DNA of 64,000 bases from Tetrahymena elliotti 4EA (taxonomy: Eukaryota; Ciliophora; Oligohymenophorea; Hymenostomatida; Tetrahymenidae), in the NCBI GenBank assembly GCA_000231825.2, contig JH720303.1, forward strand, positions 124,001 to 188,000, in the 5' to 3' direction. The notes beneath the pieces were generated by a model that saw only the letters and a list, made by a program, of their open reading frames with translations, was not told where the DNA came from and did not search any database. This document shows, piece by piece, positions 38,758 through 51,577 of this stretch. Made by a program: the position numbers and the translations under genes. Within the stretch, counting starts at the first letter, position 1; the number at the start of each line of letters is the position of its first letter.

Positions 38758-40164
38758 TCAAATATATTATTGATTCATGCTTTTAAATAATTCTTTAATT
38801 TTTTCTTAGTACATAGGTTTTATTTTAGGTAACCAGCTTGATATTTCTAACTTGGGATAGGGATCGCTGATTTGCATTTCTACAACTTCTTCAGTAAAGA
38901 GCAAAATTAACTTACGGATTTCTAATATTGTTTGAATATTAATGTAAATAACTTCTTCAAAGTCATCGACTAAATCATTTGGAGATTCATTTAAAAGAAT
39001 TGGGAATTCATCTATTTCTTCTCTGTAGTTAGCTTCAAATTTAACTAACATATAGAAATACTCAAATAAGTTAAGAGAAACTACCTAATTGAATAATTAA
39101 TAAAGACAAACGTCTTAAATATTTTTAGAAAACTCTAACTTATGACCTTCAACAAACTAAATAACCTATTCTCCCTTTATCTTAAGATAATTAGGATTTT
39201 TCTCAGAGATATCCTTTATTTCGAGGGTTATTTTTTCAATTTATGAAACCTAGTAATTATATTTTTCTACAAATTTCTTCTAGCTGTTTTAGTATTCAAC
39301 TAATTTTTCTGGTTTATCAAATTATGTGCTCAATAGAATACCTCTCAAGAAATATTAATTTAGCTTGTGAAGCAATTTTTAGTTTTCTTTAGGAATTTAA
39401 AGCTTCTCAACTTCACTAAAGAGAATATCTAAATGATCAAAAACTTGATCATGGTTTCTAGCTAATTGACTCAATGAAACTCTCTCACATTAGCTATCAA
39501 TGAATCTTTCATAATTACCTTACTTAATTTCGTGTGAACTTTTTTCTTAAATTCTTTAAAATACTTCAAATGATTCAGGATCTTTTTAATGGGAAGTAAA
39601 AATTTGATAAAGCATAATATAATTATCAAATTCAGTTTAAGCAGACTTATAGATTAGACTGTCCTTGCACTAGTTAAAGAATTCTACTAAATTACTTAGT
39701 GAGTTGAGCATTTCATTTTTGAATTCTAATTCTTCATAAGTGAAGTAAAGCTCGGTCATTTCTTATAAAGCCAAAGCATTACATCTACTTTTTTGACTTT
39801 ATTCTGTTTGGAGATCTTTTTGCTTCAGATAGAAATCAACTAATCTCTTATGGAACTCTTGCTTAAGAGAAATATCAATATTCTATAAATTCATTCTGAT
39901 TTAATTAGTCTTACTTTCTATTTCATAAAGATTTTATCCATCTAATCTCTCTTTATTCTAATTTAATATTTAAGTTAGGTTCTTAAGATCTTTTTCACCT
40001 AAATTGTTGCTGAAGCCACATATGCTATTAAAATGGAAACTTCTAAATTAATAAATTTTTTGCTAGCTTTGTCTGCTACCAAGTTTGATAGCTTCTTGCT
40101 AAGCATATTAACTAAAAGTAGTTCTTTTGCTTGATAAAAAGAGAGCTCTAGTAATGTTTTTCAT
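38758..40164 (-). CDS. Probable mitochondrial helical protein, unknown
   Basis: A single exon of 468 codons from ATG 40164-40162 to TGA 38760-38758. The N-terminus (MKNITRALFLSSKRTTFSQY) is rich in Arg, Ser and Thr and free of acidic residues for about 20 positions, like a mitochondrial presequence. The rest is almost wholly alpha-helical with charged and leucine heptads (LKNLTQILNQNKERLDGQ, NIDISLKQEFHKRLVDFY) and no low-complexity tract. No enzyme motif was recognised. Ciliate mitochondria carry many lineage-specific ribosome and respiratory-complex subunits, so a structural subunit is a reasonable guess only. Confidence 0.75.
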
Positions 40165-40866
40165 ATCTCAATTAGTAAAATCTTATTTTTAATTTATTAT
40201 CCAAATTTCTTTAGTATTTATTTTTTAATTGGCATTTATTAGCTTAAATTTGCTTTCTAGAATTGTTTGAATAAGATATGTTCCGTCAATTTTAGATTAA
40301 ATTTAGATGAAAATTGTGAAATCATACAACCCATAAAAAATCTAGTTGAAAATTATTTTTATATCTTTTACCCATCAATTAAATTAAACATTTTGAATAT
40401 CCATCAAAAGTCTAAATTTATTTTTGATTTAGTTGATTTAATTGATTAAAATTCTATTTTACATATTAATTTATTAAATTTAATATAATTATGATATTTA
40501 TTTTGGATCAAGAGAGTAAATAATTTAATTTAAAGAGATATAAAAAAAATTAATTTTTTGGGCTTAATGTTAGTTAATTCATTTTATAATTTATGAGGGA
40601 TTCATTCTATAAAAAATAATCTTTCATTTTAAAATAAAAAAATTAAAAAAATATATTTTATAAATATTGGTATCCTATAAACAAATTTACCTCTCTATTT
40701 TTGAATAATAAAAATTTTCTTTAGATATTTTAATTTTAATTTCTTTATTTAAACTTAATAGACGAAAAATTATAAAAGCAAAACATAATTTTCAAATATT
40801 CTAATAACAAAAAAATTATTAAAATAAACATATTAGAAAGTAAATTGAATCAAATAACGAATAAAA
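40165..40866. other. AT-rich divergent spacer
   Basis: Between the starts of the mitochondrial helical protein (minus) and the kinase relic (plus). An open frame at 40267-40449 exists but has no supporting features. Nothing else seen. Confidence 0.5.
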
Positions 40867-42037
40867 ATGAGTTTTTGTTCACAAAAATATGAAATAATTT
40901 AGGGATAATTAGCTTCTCATATTAAAAAAAGGTAAAAAATAAGACAAAAGTTAAGAAATAAAGGTATTTAGATGCTTGATAGACCTTAATAGCTTTTACA
41001 AGATATCTAAGAGCCCTAATTGCATCCATCGCTAAGCAATATTTAGAATACACTGAAAAATGAGCTTTCTTAAAAAGGATATATTAATTTTAGATACTTA
41101 GGAAAAGGAGCTTAAGGATTAGTTATATTAGCTAAAGAAAAGTAAACAAACAAAAGATATGCAATCAAGGGAATACATGTTAGAGATTCTTAAGGTAATA
41201 ACAATGAAGAAATATTGAATTAAGCAAAAAAAGAAATAGATATGCTTAAAAAATTCAAAGGATCTCCATATGTTGTAATGTACCAAAATAAATTCCTTAA
41301 ATAAATCAATTGAAGGAAGCTAAGATTACTGAGTTTACAAATGTGTTCGAAAATTAAATTAAAGGAATGCACAATATTGATAATTAAATGCTAGAAGAAT
41401 TAACAATTTTATAAAAAATGCTTTTAAGCAAGAATATTAAAGCAATGAAGTAAAGGGTATCTGATTACCTCACTAAACTCTGAAACAATCTTAAATCATA
41501 TTTAGGCATTATAATACGAGCTAGCAAACTAGCTACAAAATTTGTTGAAGATGATTGATTGATAATGATAATTTCAGTACTACACAATTCGTAGCTGAAT
41601 TGAAGAATTATTACTCTTAAAAGACAAATATAGCCTTATAAAATATTTTTAAAAATTAAAAAAAGAAGTCTAAGATTAATGAGCTTAAAAATGTGTTAAA
41701 ACAAAAAATTGAAGGGATGTAGAAAATCAATAATTAAATGGTATAAGAATTAAAGATTTTATATAAGATGATTTTAAACTATGAATTTGGTGCAATAAAT
41801 GAAAGGATTGAAAATCTAATCTAATCACTATCTTCCGAAACAAAATAGGCATAATAACTCTAGCTACTGTACTAGCTACAAAATTTGCTCTACCTTATTG
41901 ATGATGATAATTGCAATACTAATCAATTACTATTATATTGGAAAATTTGTTTTGATTTATTCATCAAGACGAAAAATAAAATAAACATCAATCTACTATT
42001 GAATACAAGTTAAAAATTAAATTTAAATCATATATGA
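40867..42037 (+). pseudogene. Decayed protein-kinase gene with tandem C-terminal modules
   Basis: The first 148 codons (40867-41313) read as a basic leader plus the N-lobe of a protein kinase: YLGKGAQGLV (glycine loop), RYAIKGIHVRD (VAIK lysine), an alphaC helix ending EIDMLKKFKGSPYVVMYQ. TGA then stops the frame before the catalytic loop; no HRD or DFG follows. Past it, one frame over, comes a helical module (KITEFTNVFENQIKG, HNIDNQMLEELTILQKM). It recurs 350 bp later as KINELKNVLKQKIEG, QKINNQMVQELKILYKM and SLSSETKQAQ, running open to TGA 42035. The upstream copy needs further frame changes to give SLNSETILNH and QLQNLLKMID. The conserved substitutions show that the module was coding; the upstream copy is broken. 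A relic of a duplicated kinase-family gene is the simplest view; very short unrecognised introns are the alternative. Confidence 0.6.
41321..42020 (+). repeat. 350-bp tandem duplication
   Basis: Two copies, starting near 41321 (TAAGATTACTGAG) and 41671 (TAAGATTAATGAG), share the same order of words, including AATGTGTT, GG(A)ATG, AATAATTAAATG-like and ACTAGCTACAAAATTTG. The period is 350 bp. Copies have diverged by substitutions and indels; the first copy carries frame breaks and the second is open. Confidence 0.7.
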
Positions 42038-42286
42038 TTTTTAAATTGTAAGTTTTATAAAAATGAGAAATATTTTTACAATTCCTATTTTAACAATTTC
42101 GATGTACAACATTTATTTTTATCATTAGAATAATAGTTTTTTTTAAGAAAAATTTTTTTTAATTTTAATAAAGATCTAATAAACATAATTGTAGACAAAA
42201 TTTTATAATTTTAATAAGAGAGATTATTGTTTTTTTTAAGCAAAATAAAATTAATGTTTCAGAGATAATGTAAGATTAATTTATTA

Positions 42287-45222
42287 TCAGCTGTTTTACT
42301 AAGTTTAGAAGTTTTTAATTTGTGGTTTAATTAAACTATTTTGTATTGTACCTTAATCAAATTAATTATTATTTATATTGCTTTTATTTACAATTTTTAT
42401 TTTTTTTTAATGAATTCTAGGAGATGCTAACTTAGGGGTAGATATGCACTGAGGAGCCTAAGAAGAAAAATAGGGCTGCAAAGGAGCTTTAGTAAAATAG
42501 GTAGAATTGTTATTAGAATTTTTACCTATTTTATCTAAGAATGCTAAACTGTTTTTTTAGCTAAGACTGAAAAAATTTTTTCCTGAAGAACTATATTAAG
42601 AGAAATCCTGGTCATTAGAATTTAATACTTTTTTTAAACTTAAATCTACTGGATTTTTATTTTTTTAGCTTTGACTTCTTTGTGTTAAATTATTTATTGT
42701 GATATTATATTTATTTGTACTTTTTTAGAGTGCTTGATTAAAGGAATCTTTAAATAAGAATTTACTTTTAACAGTTTAGCTCAGAGGTTTTATTTCTGGA
42801 GTATATTCACTGGCTTTATTTGCGAAATCTAAATCATTTTAGTTCTAGAAATAGGATTTAAAGCCTGTTTAAGATCTATCACGATTTGTCATAACGCTTT
42901 TCGAAAAGCTTTGATTATTATCATTTGTTGATTTATCGTTTATATATTGTTAAACTTTTTAATTCAAATGAAGTTTATCTAGCTAACTTATGAGTTTTAC
43001 TTTATCTTCAGGTGTATTGTAAAGGAAAACTTTTCTTCTTTTTGGCGCACAAACTATCATAGTCTTTTACTATAATTTCTGTGTAGGAGTTGCTAAAATT
43101 TCATCTGCAAACTATGACAAATACTAAACATTAGTATCAATTGTTAATTTTCCTATTAATTTATAATAATTTATCAGGAAAGCTTTATTTCCTTTAACCT
43201 TATTCTAAAGAGCAATCAGATTTGTAGCTGTTACTAATGCTCTTTTCAAATTTTTGGTTCTATTTATAGGATTACTTGGACAATAATTTTAATTTTCTGT
43301 AGATCCAGGTTCCAAATACTCTTATAGAACATCTTACAATTATTTACTTTCATTAATTTTCTTAATATTGTTAGTCATAATAGCATCTTTTTTCATTTAA
43401 GCTTCATTCTATTTTTCATTTTAAATAAAAGTTGGCAATCTGTTTAATAGCATTTATTATTTTTATAAGACTTGTTAGTGTAAAGTTGGTGCTATCGCAT
43501 TGATTACACTAAATCTTTATGAGTTTCTTCCAAAATTTATGTAAAGCTAACTGTCTCTCTTGATATTATTTTCATGAATTAAATTTATTTTCTTTTCTTC
43601 CAAATTTTAATCTTTTAAAAAAGAAAATCTTTCTTTGACGCTCTTTTTGTAATTCATTTGTACGCTCTTGCTATCACGCTTTTTATTCTCGTGTTACTAA
43701 TCTTCATCATTTTCATCAAGATCTAAGCTTGAATGAGAAGAAAGACTGTCTTATCCATTTTACTTTTAACTACCACCAGAAAGCAACATACTTATTTTTT
43801 TAGTTTTTTCTAATGAAAGAAATAAGTTATCATCTTCCTCATGTATACTTTAAGGATAGCCTTTTTTATCTTCTTAATCAATTTTTTACTAATTTTAAGT
43901 ATCTATCTCCATCTTACTTAGTTGATTTGACTCATTTCCATCTTCTAAAAAGTAGTTCTATAATGTCTTGCTATTCTCTAATTAGCTTTCATTTCCCTAT
44001 GATGCAATCGGAGCTTATGTTTATTATTGAGTTGTTTGAGACTGATTCGAGTGCTAGCTACTATTGCTGAGTCTTACAACATTATTTGATCTAGGTGATT
44101 ATATACTAGCGCCAACTAAATTCTAAATTACATTCTTGTTATCAGCAAGTGTTGAGTTAAATTTTGGTTAGATGCCGTTTTGTTGTAGAAGTGACTAAAA
44201 ATTTTGTGATTAATAGGAATAATTATTTCCTAAAGACTATGCCATATTTGAACCAGTAATATTGTTCTACTAAGAGTTAAATATTGATTTACCAGAATAA
44301 AGCTTAAAGGAAGGGTTCTTTGGGACTTTATTGTTTACGTTAAACTTTTTTTAATTTTTTAAAGCATTAATTTATCTTTGCTTATTCCTTTTTTCATTCT
44401 CGTCTATGATTGTCATAATGTGTTAAACAATAAATCCAAAAGGAAATTGTTTTTCTCTTACAACCATTTGAGAAGAAGGCTCTCCAAAAATACCACCTAA
44501 GCAGCTTTTTCTGCGAGTATATTTCTTAATGGATTATTCTTTAATCTATTCATTTAAAGGTGTTTCGTATAAGGCTTATTTGAGTCTTTCTTGAGGACTT
44601 AAACACCCTTTATTTTTGAAAAAAATAGAAATTTAAATGATTCAGGTAAATAAACTAGCCAGATATTTAAATAGCCAGTAAATGATTAATAACTTAAATA
44701 CTAAATAAATAATAGAAAGGTAATTATTTTTTTATGGTTTTTAGTTAGCTTCTAGGTTTAAATGTTTTTATATAAAATTAAAAATCATTTACTTCTCGAA
44801 ACTTTTTCGCAGTTAGCCTTGAAAGCGTCTCCTTATTGAGATGTCCTAATAAAGTAAGCACTTTCATTATAAACAGCTTCATTTAGTTAAATTTTTCTAA
44901 AAAAGTTCATTTATTTAACAATTGGAGTTAAAGAAATAGGTGCTACTTATGCTTAATTTAAGTTAGATAAACTCCTATAAAGTACTTCATCTTCTGTTTA
45001 TTGCCTATCAATCTAAATATCTATTTAAATTCAAATTAATTTATTATTAAGTTTGAGAAATATTTATTTTTTACCATGAAATTTCTTTTGATTAGATTCA
45101 TCATTATTCTACTACTCCTACTTATTCAAATATTTTTAAAATTTTTATTGTGAACTAAATATTTTAAAACCAAAATTTACATTTTTGATAATTTACTAAT
45201 ATTTTTCTTGCATTGATGTCAT
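42287..45222 (-). CDS. Gln/Asn-rich 898-aa protein, unknown
   Basis: Three exons (45222-45075, 45020-44793, 44607-42287); introns are 54 and 185 nt; coding length is exactly 899 codons including TGA at 42289-42287. The N-terminal ~150 residues are the most ordered (LTPIVKQMNFFRKIQLNEAV, SAYFIRTSQQGDAFKANCEK, then SPQERLKQALYETPL and KYTRRKSCLGGIFG). The rest is Ser/Asn/Gln/Lys-rich with short basic patches (CAPKRRKVFLYNTPEDKVKL). A Ser/Pro-rich end (PKLASPRIH) suggests phosphorylation sites. No known domain was recognised. The unspliced alternative meets TGA in both introns, which supports the intron calls. Confidence 0.75.
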
Positions 45223-46175
45223 TATCTTGTAAATCTAATTATTTGATCTGCTCCCTCTATTTTTTACTAAATTATGAGCGATTAGTCTTTTGTTTCCTTT
45301 TTTATTCAAGTTATAATATAAGTTTTTTGATGGCTTTTAATTATTTATTATATTAAATAAAAAGTTAATAATATAAAATTACGATAGAGAATGATTACTT
45401 TAAGTTTTTAATTTTAAAGGTTTTAATAGGCTATTTAATTTATCAAATTTTTTTTTGCTTTTTGAAAACGAAAATGACCAATTTTCATTTCATTCAACTT
45501 TTCATTACTTTTTACTCATTGAACTTTATTTGTAGAAGTATAGGTTCTTATGATAATTTTTAAAAAATTTAATTAGAATTGCAAAAAAACATATGAGTGA
45601 TTTAATTTGTGATAAATATTTCTGATAAAGCAATAGGCTTATTAAATTACTTATAATGGATTAATTTTTAAAAATATTTGATTTATGACATTACGAAATG
45701 TAGATTTCCCTAAGAAATATTTTTAAAAATATTAGTACTTCACCAAATTTTTTGATATTTAAAATTTTGATTCAATGAGCTTTAAAATATGCTTTACTCA
45801 CTAAACAATAAAGGAAATATTCTAACTAATTTATTAACAAAACAAGCTGATTAATGACTTGTAGCATCTACATTCTGAGTTAATATGAATTATTGCAAAT
45901 ATTCTAATTTAAGATCTACCATTTTCTAGAAAATTTTTAATTTTAGAGTGCTTAAAATATTTATTTTCTTCTTAAAATTGTAGGAAGAGATTCTAAAAAA
46001 AAATGAGGAATTATAGTAAGAAGTATTTAAATTATTTTATTAGTTTTTTAAGTTATTTAAAATAAAACTGGAAATAATAGATAAATAAAAAATAAAATGT
46101 TAATAACAGGTATGTCTAAATAATTTAATTATAATATTCTAATATACATTTATTAATAAAAATAGACATGGCTAA
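45223..46175. other. AT-rich spacer
   Basis: Between two minus-strand genes. No coding frame, RNA gene or repeat recognised. It should include the promoter of the 898-aa gene. Confidence 0.55.
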
Positions 46176-46952
46176 TCACATAAAGAATTTAATAATTCTA
46201 ATTGAAGAAGCAATTGAAAAACCTCCTACTAACCCATAAATTAAATTGTTTGGTATTTTATTTTATATGAAACTATCTAAAAAATTATATTTTTTTGGCT
46301 GATCTATTAAAGTATTTTATTCTGCAGGTTGATTACTGTTTTGTTGAGTTGTTTGACCTTCTTAATTTAGTTATTACTAATTTCTATTATTTGAATTGAC
46401 AGTAAATTAATCATTAAATATTTTTCTACTAAAAACTGCACCTAAAAATATGGTTGTAAATGGAAAACTAATCCCAGAAGTTATGTAAAGGGGTATGAAA
46501 GAATTGAAATGAGCAGATTTATTTTAGTATGCTAATTTTCTTTCTAAGAAAAGTTTTTAATCTTCATCAGACATTTCTTAAAAGTAAACCCAATCTCCTT
46601 AATCAGGATCCCCTCTTGGATGTATGGTGGATTGTGTATATTTTTGGTTAATTTTACCATATTTTTCTTGTAACAATTTCCTATTCTATCCAAAGATTTA
46701 CTACTTTTCTTCTCTATATTATGAATAGGCTTAATATCTATCATAGCATAAGTAAGTGGCTAATCCCATCCATGCAATATGTCTAAACTTAAGCAAGAAC
46801 TAAAGTTTAAAATACTCTAATTATTCCAACAAATTTTTAACTTGCTAAGGTTTAGGCTATTACAATACTTCTTTTTATGGTACTTAACCTGATTAGGTCT
46901 CAGCTACCTTCAATATTTTTTATATTTCTGGTTAAGGTTCTTCTCCACTCAT
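46176..46952 (-). CDS. Multi-pass membrane protein, unknown
   Basis: A single exon of 258 codons from ATG 46952-46950 to TGA 46178-46176. Three hydrophobic segments are visible: about 58-75 (FRHIAWMGLATYLCYD), about 150-172 (FIPLYITSGISFPFTTIFLG) and about 238-256 (LIYGLVGGFSIASSIRIIKF). A Gln-rich loop separates the second and third. Glycine and serine in the last segment resemble small-residue packing found in inner-membrane or ER proteins. No family was recognised. It is divergent from the uL22m gene (828 bp between starts). Confidence 0.75.
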
Positions 46953-47779
46953 TTTATATTTATAATTCTTTAGTCTTGAAAATGTTGTTACTTACTTAGA
47001 TTTTATCTATAAAAAATATGAATGATATGGTTTATTAAATCAAAAATAAATTAAGGTATTAGATTTAATAATTAAAATTAGTGAAATACATACATAATTT
47101 AATTAAAAGTTAACTAATCTTTAAAAAAGCACTTGTCTCTGTAGAATATTCTTTAATTTGAAATTATTCAAATCCTATTCATTTTGAGTGTCAAAAACTT
47201 AATTCAATTTCATGCAATAAAAAGAAAAACAAAATAAAAGACATGACCACGCTTTATTGCATCTTGTGTATTAAAAAAAACATTTTTAAAAATAAAATAA
47301 TTATAAAATTTTGATGAAATATCTTTCTAAAAAGATATTTTTTATTTTGTTAAAATACCTAATTTTTATGAGTAGTATGAATTAAGCAAAAGAAATCATA
47401 AAATAATATAATAATTATTGTGTTTTGAATAATTTGGCTTATTTTTTTAATGAGTTTTTAATGAAATTAACATATAAATTAAAGGATTAGTATACTAAAC
47501 AAAGAAAAGATAATCCATAGAGTAAAAATTAATTAATAGGCTAATAGCAAGAAATTAAACAAAATAAGCCAAACAAAAGGAGAAACTAATTATTCAAGAA
47601 GGCAAAAAAGTAGACTATAATTTAAATAGATTTTATTTTAGGATAATTAATATCAACAACAATATTATTTTATCAAATCAATTTTAAGAATAAATAGCTT
47701 ACCTTGTTTATTATAAAAAATATAAAATAGCTTTACGAAGTAGAAGAGAGGAGCACATTTACAATATAACTAATTAAAA
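46953..47779. other. Divergent promoter interval
   Basis: AT-rich spacer between the membrane protein (minus) and mitochondrial uL22 (plus). Holds both presumptive promoters; no motif recognised. Confidence 0.55.
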
Positions 47780-49338
47780 ATGATTGCAAGAAGTTTAAAA
47801 TAATTTAATCAATCCATGATGCTAAGTTTCAGACCAATTTATTCTATGCGTTCTTATAATCAAACTATAGTAGAAAATTAAAAGGTCTTCAAAAACGCTG
47901 TTAATACCAGAGAATACTATGAATTAAAGAACACATATGGAGACTACGAAGAAGCCAAAAAATCTAAGGAATTAGAAAGAAAGAAAAATATTGCTTAATA
48001 CTAAATTAACAATCTTTCTTCAAATGATAAGAACCCTTCCAATTTCTTAAAAGTCAAAATTAACTCTAATGTTTATACTAATGAAGAAAAGAACCAACAA
48101 GTTATTTCTCAATATACATATAAAAATCCTTAAGAGTATACTGATCCCGTTGTTTTGAAAGTTCTTCCTCGTGAACCCCTTATTACTGTCGAATCATATA
48201 CAAAGAGTGTTGAAAACTCAGTTAAGAGACTATTCTACCCTGCTCGCGTTATTCTTAAGTAGCACGCTTATGATGCCCTTTCAATCCTTACTAATATCCA
48301 TTCAAAGGCTTCAGAATAGATTTCTTAAGCTATTAAAAAGACTATTTCAGTTGCCAAGCTCAAAGAAATGGATCTCAATCGTCTTTTTATCCAAGGTGTG
48401 ATTATTGGTAGAAAGAAAAAGAGAATGGGTTTACGTTATCATGCAAGAGGTAGATTCGGTATCAAGCATAGATAGACTTCTACAATTAAAGTTATCCTTT
48501 ACGAAAAGCCCGTTAAGGAATTATACAGAGAAATGCTTGAAGGTAAGACTGCTCCCGTTCTTGCTTATGCTATGCGTGAAAGAATGGTTAGAGAAAATGC
48601 TGACTATGATGAAATTAGAGAAAATCAATGGATTTTAACATCTAAAGGTCGTCAACAAAGAAAACTTATGTTAAAGAGAAGAGTTTTAATTTAATACTTA
48701 TAATTCAAGGTAAAAGAACAAACAAATATTCCATTTATTTATTAATTTCTTATTAGCTACACCAAAACATTAAAATCCAATATAACTTGTTGACAAAGCA
48801 AAGATGTTTGTTAAAAAATGTTTTTTCTAGAAAGATAACAATAAATTAAATCTAGCAAGGAAGAGCTAGATATATTTCAATAAAATATTCTCATAAGTGC
48901 TAATACTGATAAAATAAATGAAATAAATAGCTTAAAATTTTAATATTTTTTCCAAAAGTTTAAAAGAATTAATTAGAAAAATCATTTAAATATTAAATTT
49001 TTAATTGTGGATAAATTTTAATGAAATTTTATAGATAGGATATAATTAATTTAATATCTAATCAAAATATTAATTCAAATTAAAGTTATCTGCAATATAT
49101 TCGAATTTCTTATCATTTAAAATTTAGATTACTTAACAATAATCATTTAAATCAATTATTTGTTAAAAAATAGGCTAAAGGTTTTATTGTTGATAAAAAT
49201 CTTATTAAACAAAGAATTTTAGAATAAGAAGCTACTCTTTGGGCTAAAAAGTACGAAGATAAGAAGGCTTCTCAAATAGATTCTTCTTTGGAAAAGAGAA
49301 TGGCTATTTTCAAGAAGAACCAAGAAATCACTGGTTGA
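47780..49338 (+). CDS. MRPL22: Mitochondrial ribosomal protein uL22m
   Basis: Two exons (47780-48709 and 49174-49338) separated by a 464-nt intron give 364 aa. uL22 lines the polypeptide exit tunnel of the large ribosomal subunit. The core lies at about residues 150-260: LFYPARVILKQHAYDALSIL, KLKEMDLNRLFIQGVIIG, then the extended-loop and strand signature RKKKRMGLRYHARGRFGI and STIKVILYEK. The N-terminus (MIARSLKQFNQ, then FRPIYSMRSYNQ) is a mitochondrial presequence. Compared with bacterial uL22 (~110 aa) it has a ~130-residue N-terminal and a ~110-residue C-terminal extension, typical of ciliate mitoribosomes. Codon usage here is less AT-rich (many CTT, CGT, GCC), fitting high expression. 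Confidence 0.88.
48850..48871 (+). other. Short stem-loop inside the uL22m intron
   Basis: ATCTAGC then an 8-nt loop then GCTAGAT: a perfect 7-bp stem within the long intron. It lacks box C/D or H/ACA motifs I could recognise. It might be chance, or part of an intron-encoded RNA. Confidence 0.25.
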
Positions 49339-50320
49339 TTTTACTTTATTTTAGCAAGAGAACAGAGAGCCGGATTCTCTAAAAAATAAATGGAGTTAAC
49401 TGTTTTTTGTGGGTTTAAATAAAATATTTACTTATAAATTATTAAACTCTAAGTAAAATTGATTCTTTTAATATTTAAATGTAAACATATATTTTAATAC
49501 TCTTAGCCACTTTTATGTTCAAAGTGATTCTAATTTATACTTTAATTTATAATAAACGTTGTAAATTTCTTTAAATTTATGTGTCTTTCATCAATAAAAA
49601 GATTATTATGAGCCATTAATCATTTTCAATTATCTCTTTCATTTTTTTTTGATTATTTTAATGATTTTATGAAAAATTAAATTTATGTAATTTTTTAGAA
49701 TTTAATTTTTTTTAATGAAGAGATAGATATTTATTATTCTTATTTTATTTATTTACAAATTTCGATTGTTGTAGATAGCATTTACATTTGTGATAAGTAA
49801 GCTTTATCAAATTTAGAAATTTTTTTGAAATAAATTATGCTTTTTTTAATTCAAATATTTATGAAGATTTCATTATTTTTTAAATAATGTATTATAAATA
49901 AAACATCAATTTTAAGCAGTCATTGTGTAAAACCAAATTTTTTCTTACTGCTGCTTTAATATTAGCACATATTTAATATTTTGACTAAATTTTATATTCT
50001 TATTGGTCATTGGGTGCTAAAAAGAGAAGTTATGCAAAACAAAATTAATTTTTTTCTTGAATTACAAATTAAAGTATTTTTAAAAACTGTATGTTGATTT
50101 TTTGAGAGATTCTGTATTTTTTAAAAGAATATTTTAGATTTAATTTTGAAGAAATAATATTTTTATAGGATAACAGTCAAAGAAGAATATTATTTTTGTG
50201 GAAGTAAAAAATAATGTTTTACATAAAAGAAAATTAATACAGTTATGTATAACATTAAAAATATTTGAATAATCTAACAGTGTTAATTACATTTAATTTT
50301 TATATTTTAATATAATATAT
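49339..50320. other. Convergent AT-rich spacer
   Basis: 3' spacer between uL22m (plus) and the EF-hand gene (minus). Nothing recognisable beyond A/T runs. Confidence 0.55.
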
Positions 50321-50947
50321 TCAAAATTCACATCTCAAATTAAATTCTATGAACTTCTTCATAGAGAGTTTTTCACCATTTGGTTCTAATTTTTTTATAA
50401 TTTTTACTGCATCTTCATAAGAAAGTGTATCATTACAGCTAGAAGCTAATTCAACCAAATCTTCAGGAGTAATACCTTCATCTTAATAATTAGAAATTTA
50501 TTAGAATATATGTTGAATATCATCTGCAGAGTCTTATTGACAAGGTTTCATTCTCATCATCCTTACAAATTCCTCAAAATCAATTTTTCCATCTAAGTTA
50601 TTGTCAAAGTTAGATTGTATTTCATAAACCAATTGCAAACTTGCATTATATTTTCCAAATTTTTTCATAGCATTTCTAATTTTACCAGGATTTAAATATC
50701 CTTCACCTGTTTGATCATAAATATCAAAAACTTATTTATATATATGAACTTCTTATTCTGTAAGCCCATCAATAGCATAATCTTTTGCATCAAATACTTT
50801 ATTTGAGAAAGATTAACTTTCGCTAAATTAGCTATAGAAAGACATATCATTTTAATTGACCACATTAAGATTATTTGAGTGACTGAGAAAAATTGAAGAT
50901 GGTCTTTCTCTTTTTTGAGGAGAGGAAAACATAGAGCTTCTAGACAT
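50321..50947 (-). CDS. EF-hand (centrin/calmodulin-superfamily) protein
   Basis: A single exon of 208 codons from ATG 50947-50945 to TGA 50323-50321. After a Ser-rich N-terminus of ~55 residues there is an EF-hand pair. The first loop (DQTGEGYLNPGK, after VFDIY) lacks the acidic twelfth residue and is degenerate. The second (DNNLDGKIDFEEF) has Asp1, Asn3, Asp5, Gly6, Asp9 and Glu12 and should bind calcium. A C-terminal half (about 135-205) looks like a second, degenerate pair (DEGITPEDLVELA, NGEKLSMKKFIEF). Length and layout resemble centrin-like or ciliary calcium-binding proteins. It is divergent from CFAP57 with 630 bp between starts, which may be a shared promoter. Confidence 0.8.
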
Positions 50948-51577
50948 TTTTGTTAAAATTTGATTGGTTTGAGTAAAAAATAGTAAGTTTTGCTGCTATC
51001 TATTATTTTAATTAATTCTATTAAATAATATTTAAAAATTTAATGTTAATATTTTTGTTAACATTAACTTCTTTACTATTTATTTAACAGAAAAAATATT
51101 TCAGAAACACAAATTTTAAAATCAGCTTTGAATATAAATTAAATTAAATCTACACTTTCACTATTGATTATTCATAAAAATATTTTATAAAATTGTTTGA
51201 TTTAATCTAATCATTTTATAAAGATAAAATATTTTTTGATTTTTAAAGAATCAATTTGAAACGTTTTCGAGAAGAAAAGTATTTAATAGAATCATTTATG
51301 AGTATTTCAAAATAAATATTTAAAACTGTTACTATTATAATCATTAACTAATAATAATGTATTATTTAGGTATTGGTGATTTATAGGTTTATATCTTAAA
51401 TCATTCATTTAACTTTCTTCCAACGAAGATTCAAAAAAAAAAATTTAATTAAAATATAGATAAGAAATTTAAGCTTTTCTATATTTTTAAGCAGTAAGAA
51501 TTTTAAGTATATAAACAAGCAAATAAATTGTTATTCATTCATTATCAAATTTGTATAATAGAGTTACTAATTTTTAA
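50948..51577. promoter_or_regulatory. Shared divergent promoter region
   Basis: The 630-bp AT-rich interval between the start codons of the EF-hand gene (minus) and CFAP57 (plus). Both products are plausibly ciliary, so co-regulation after deciliation is possible. No specific motif was recognised. Confidence 0.35.
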
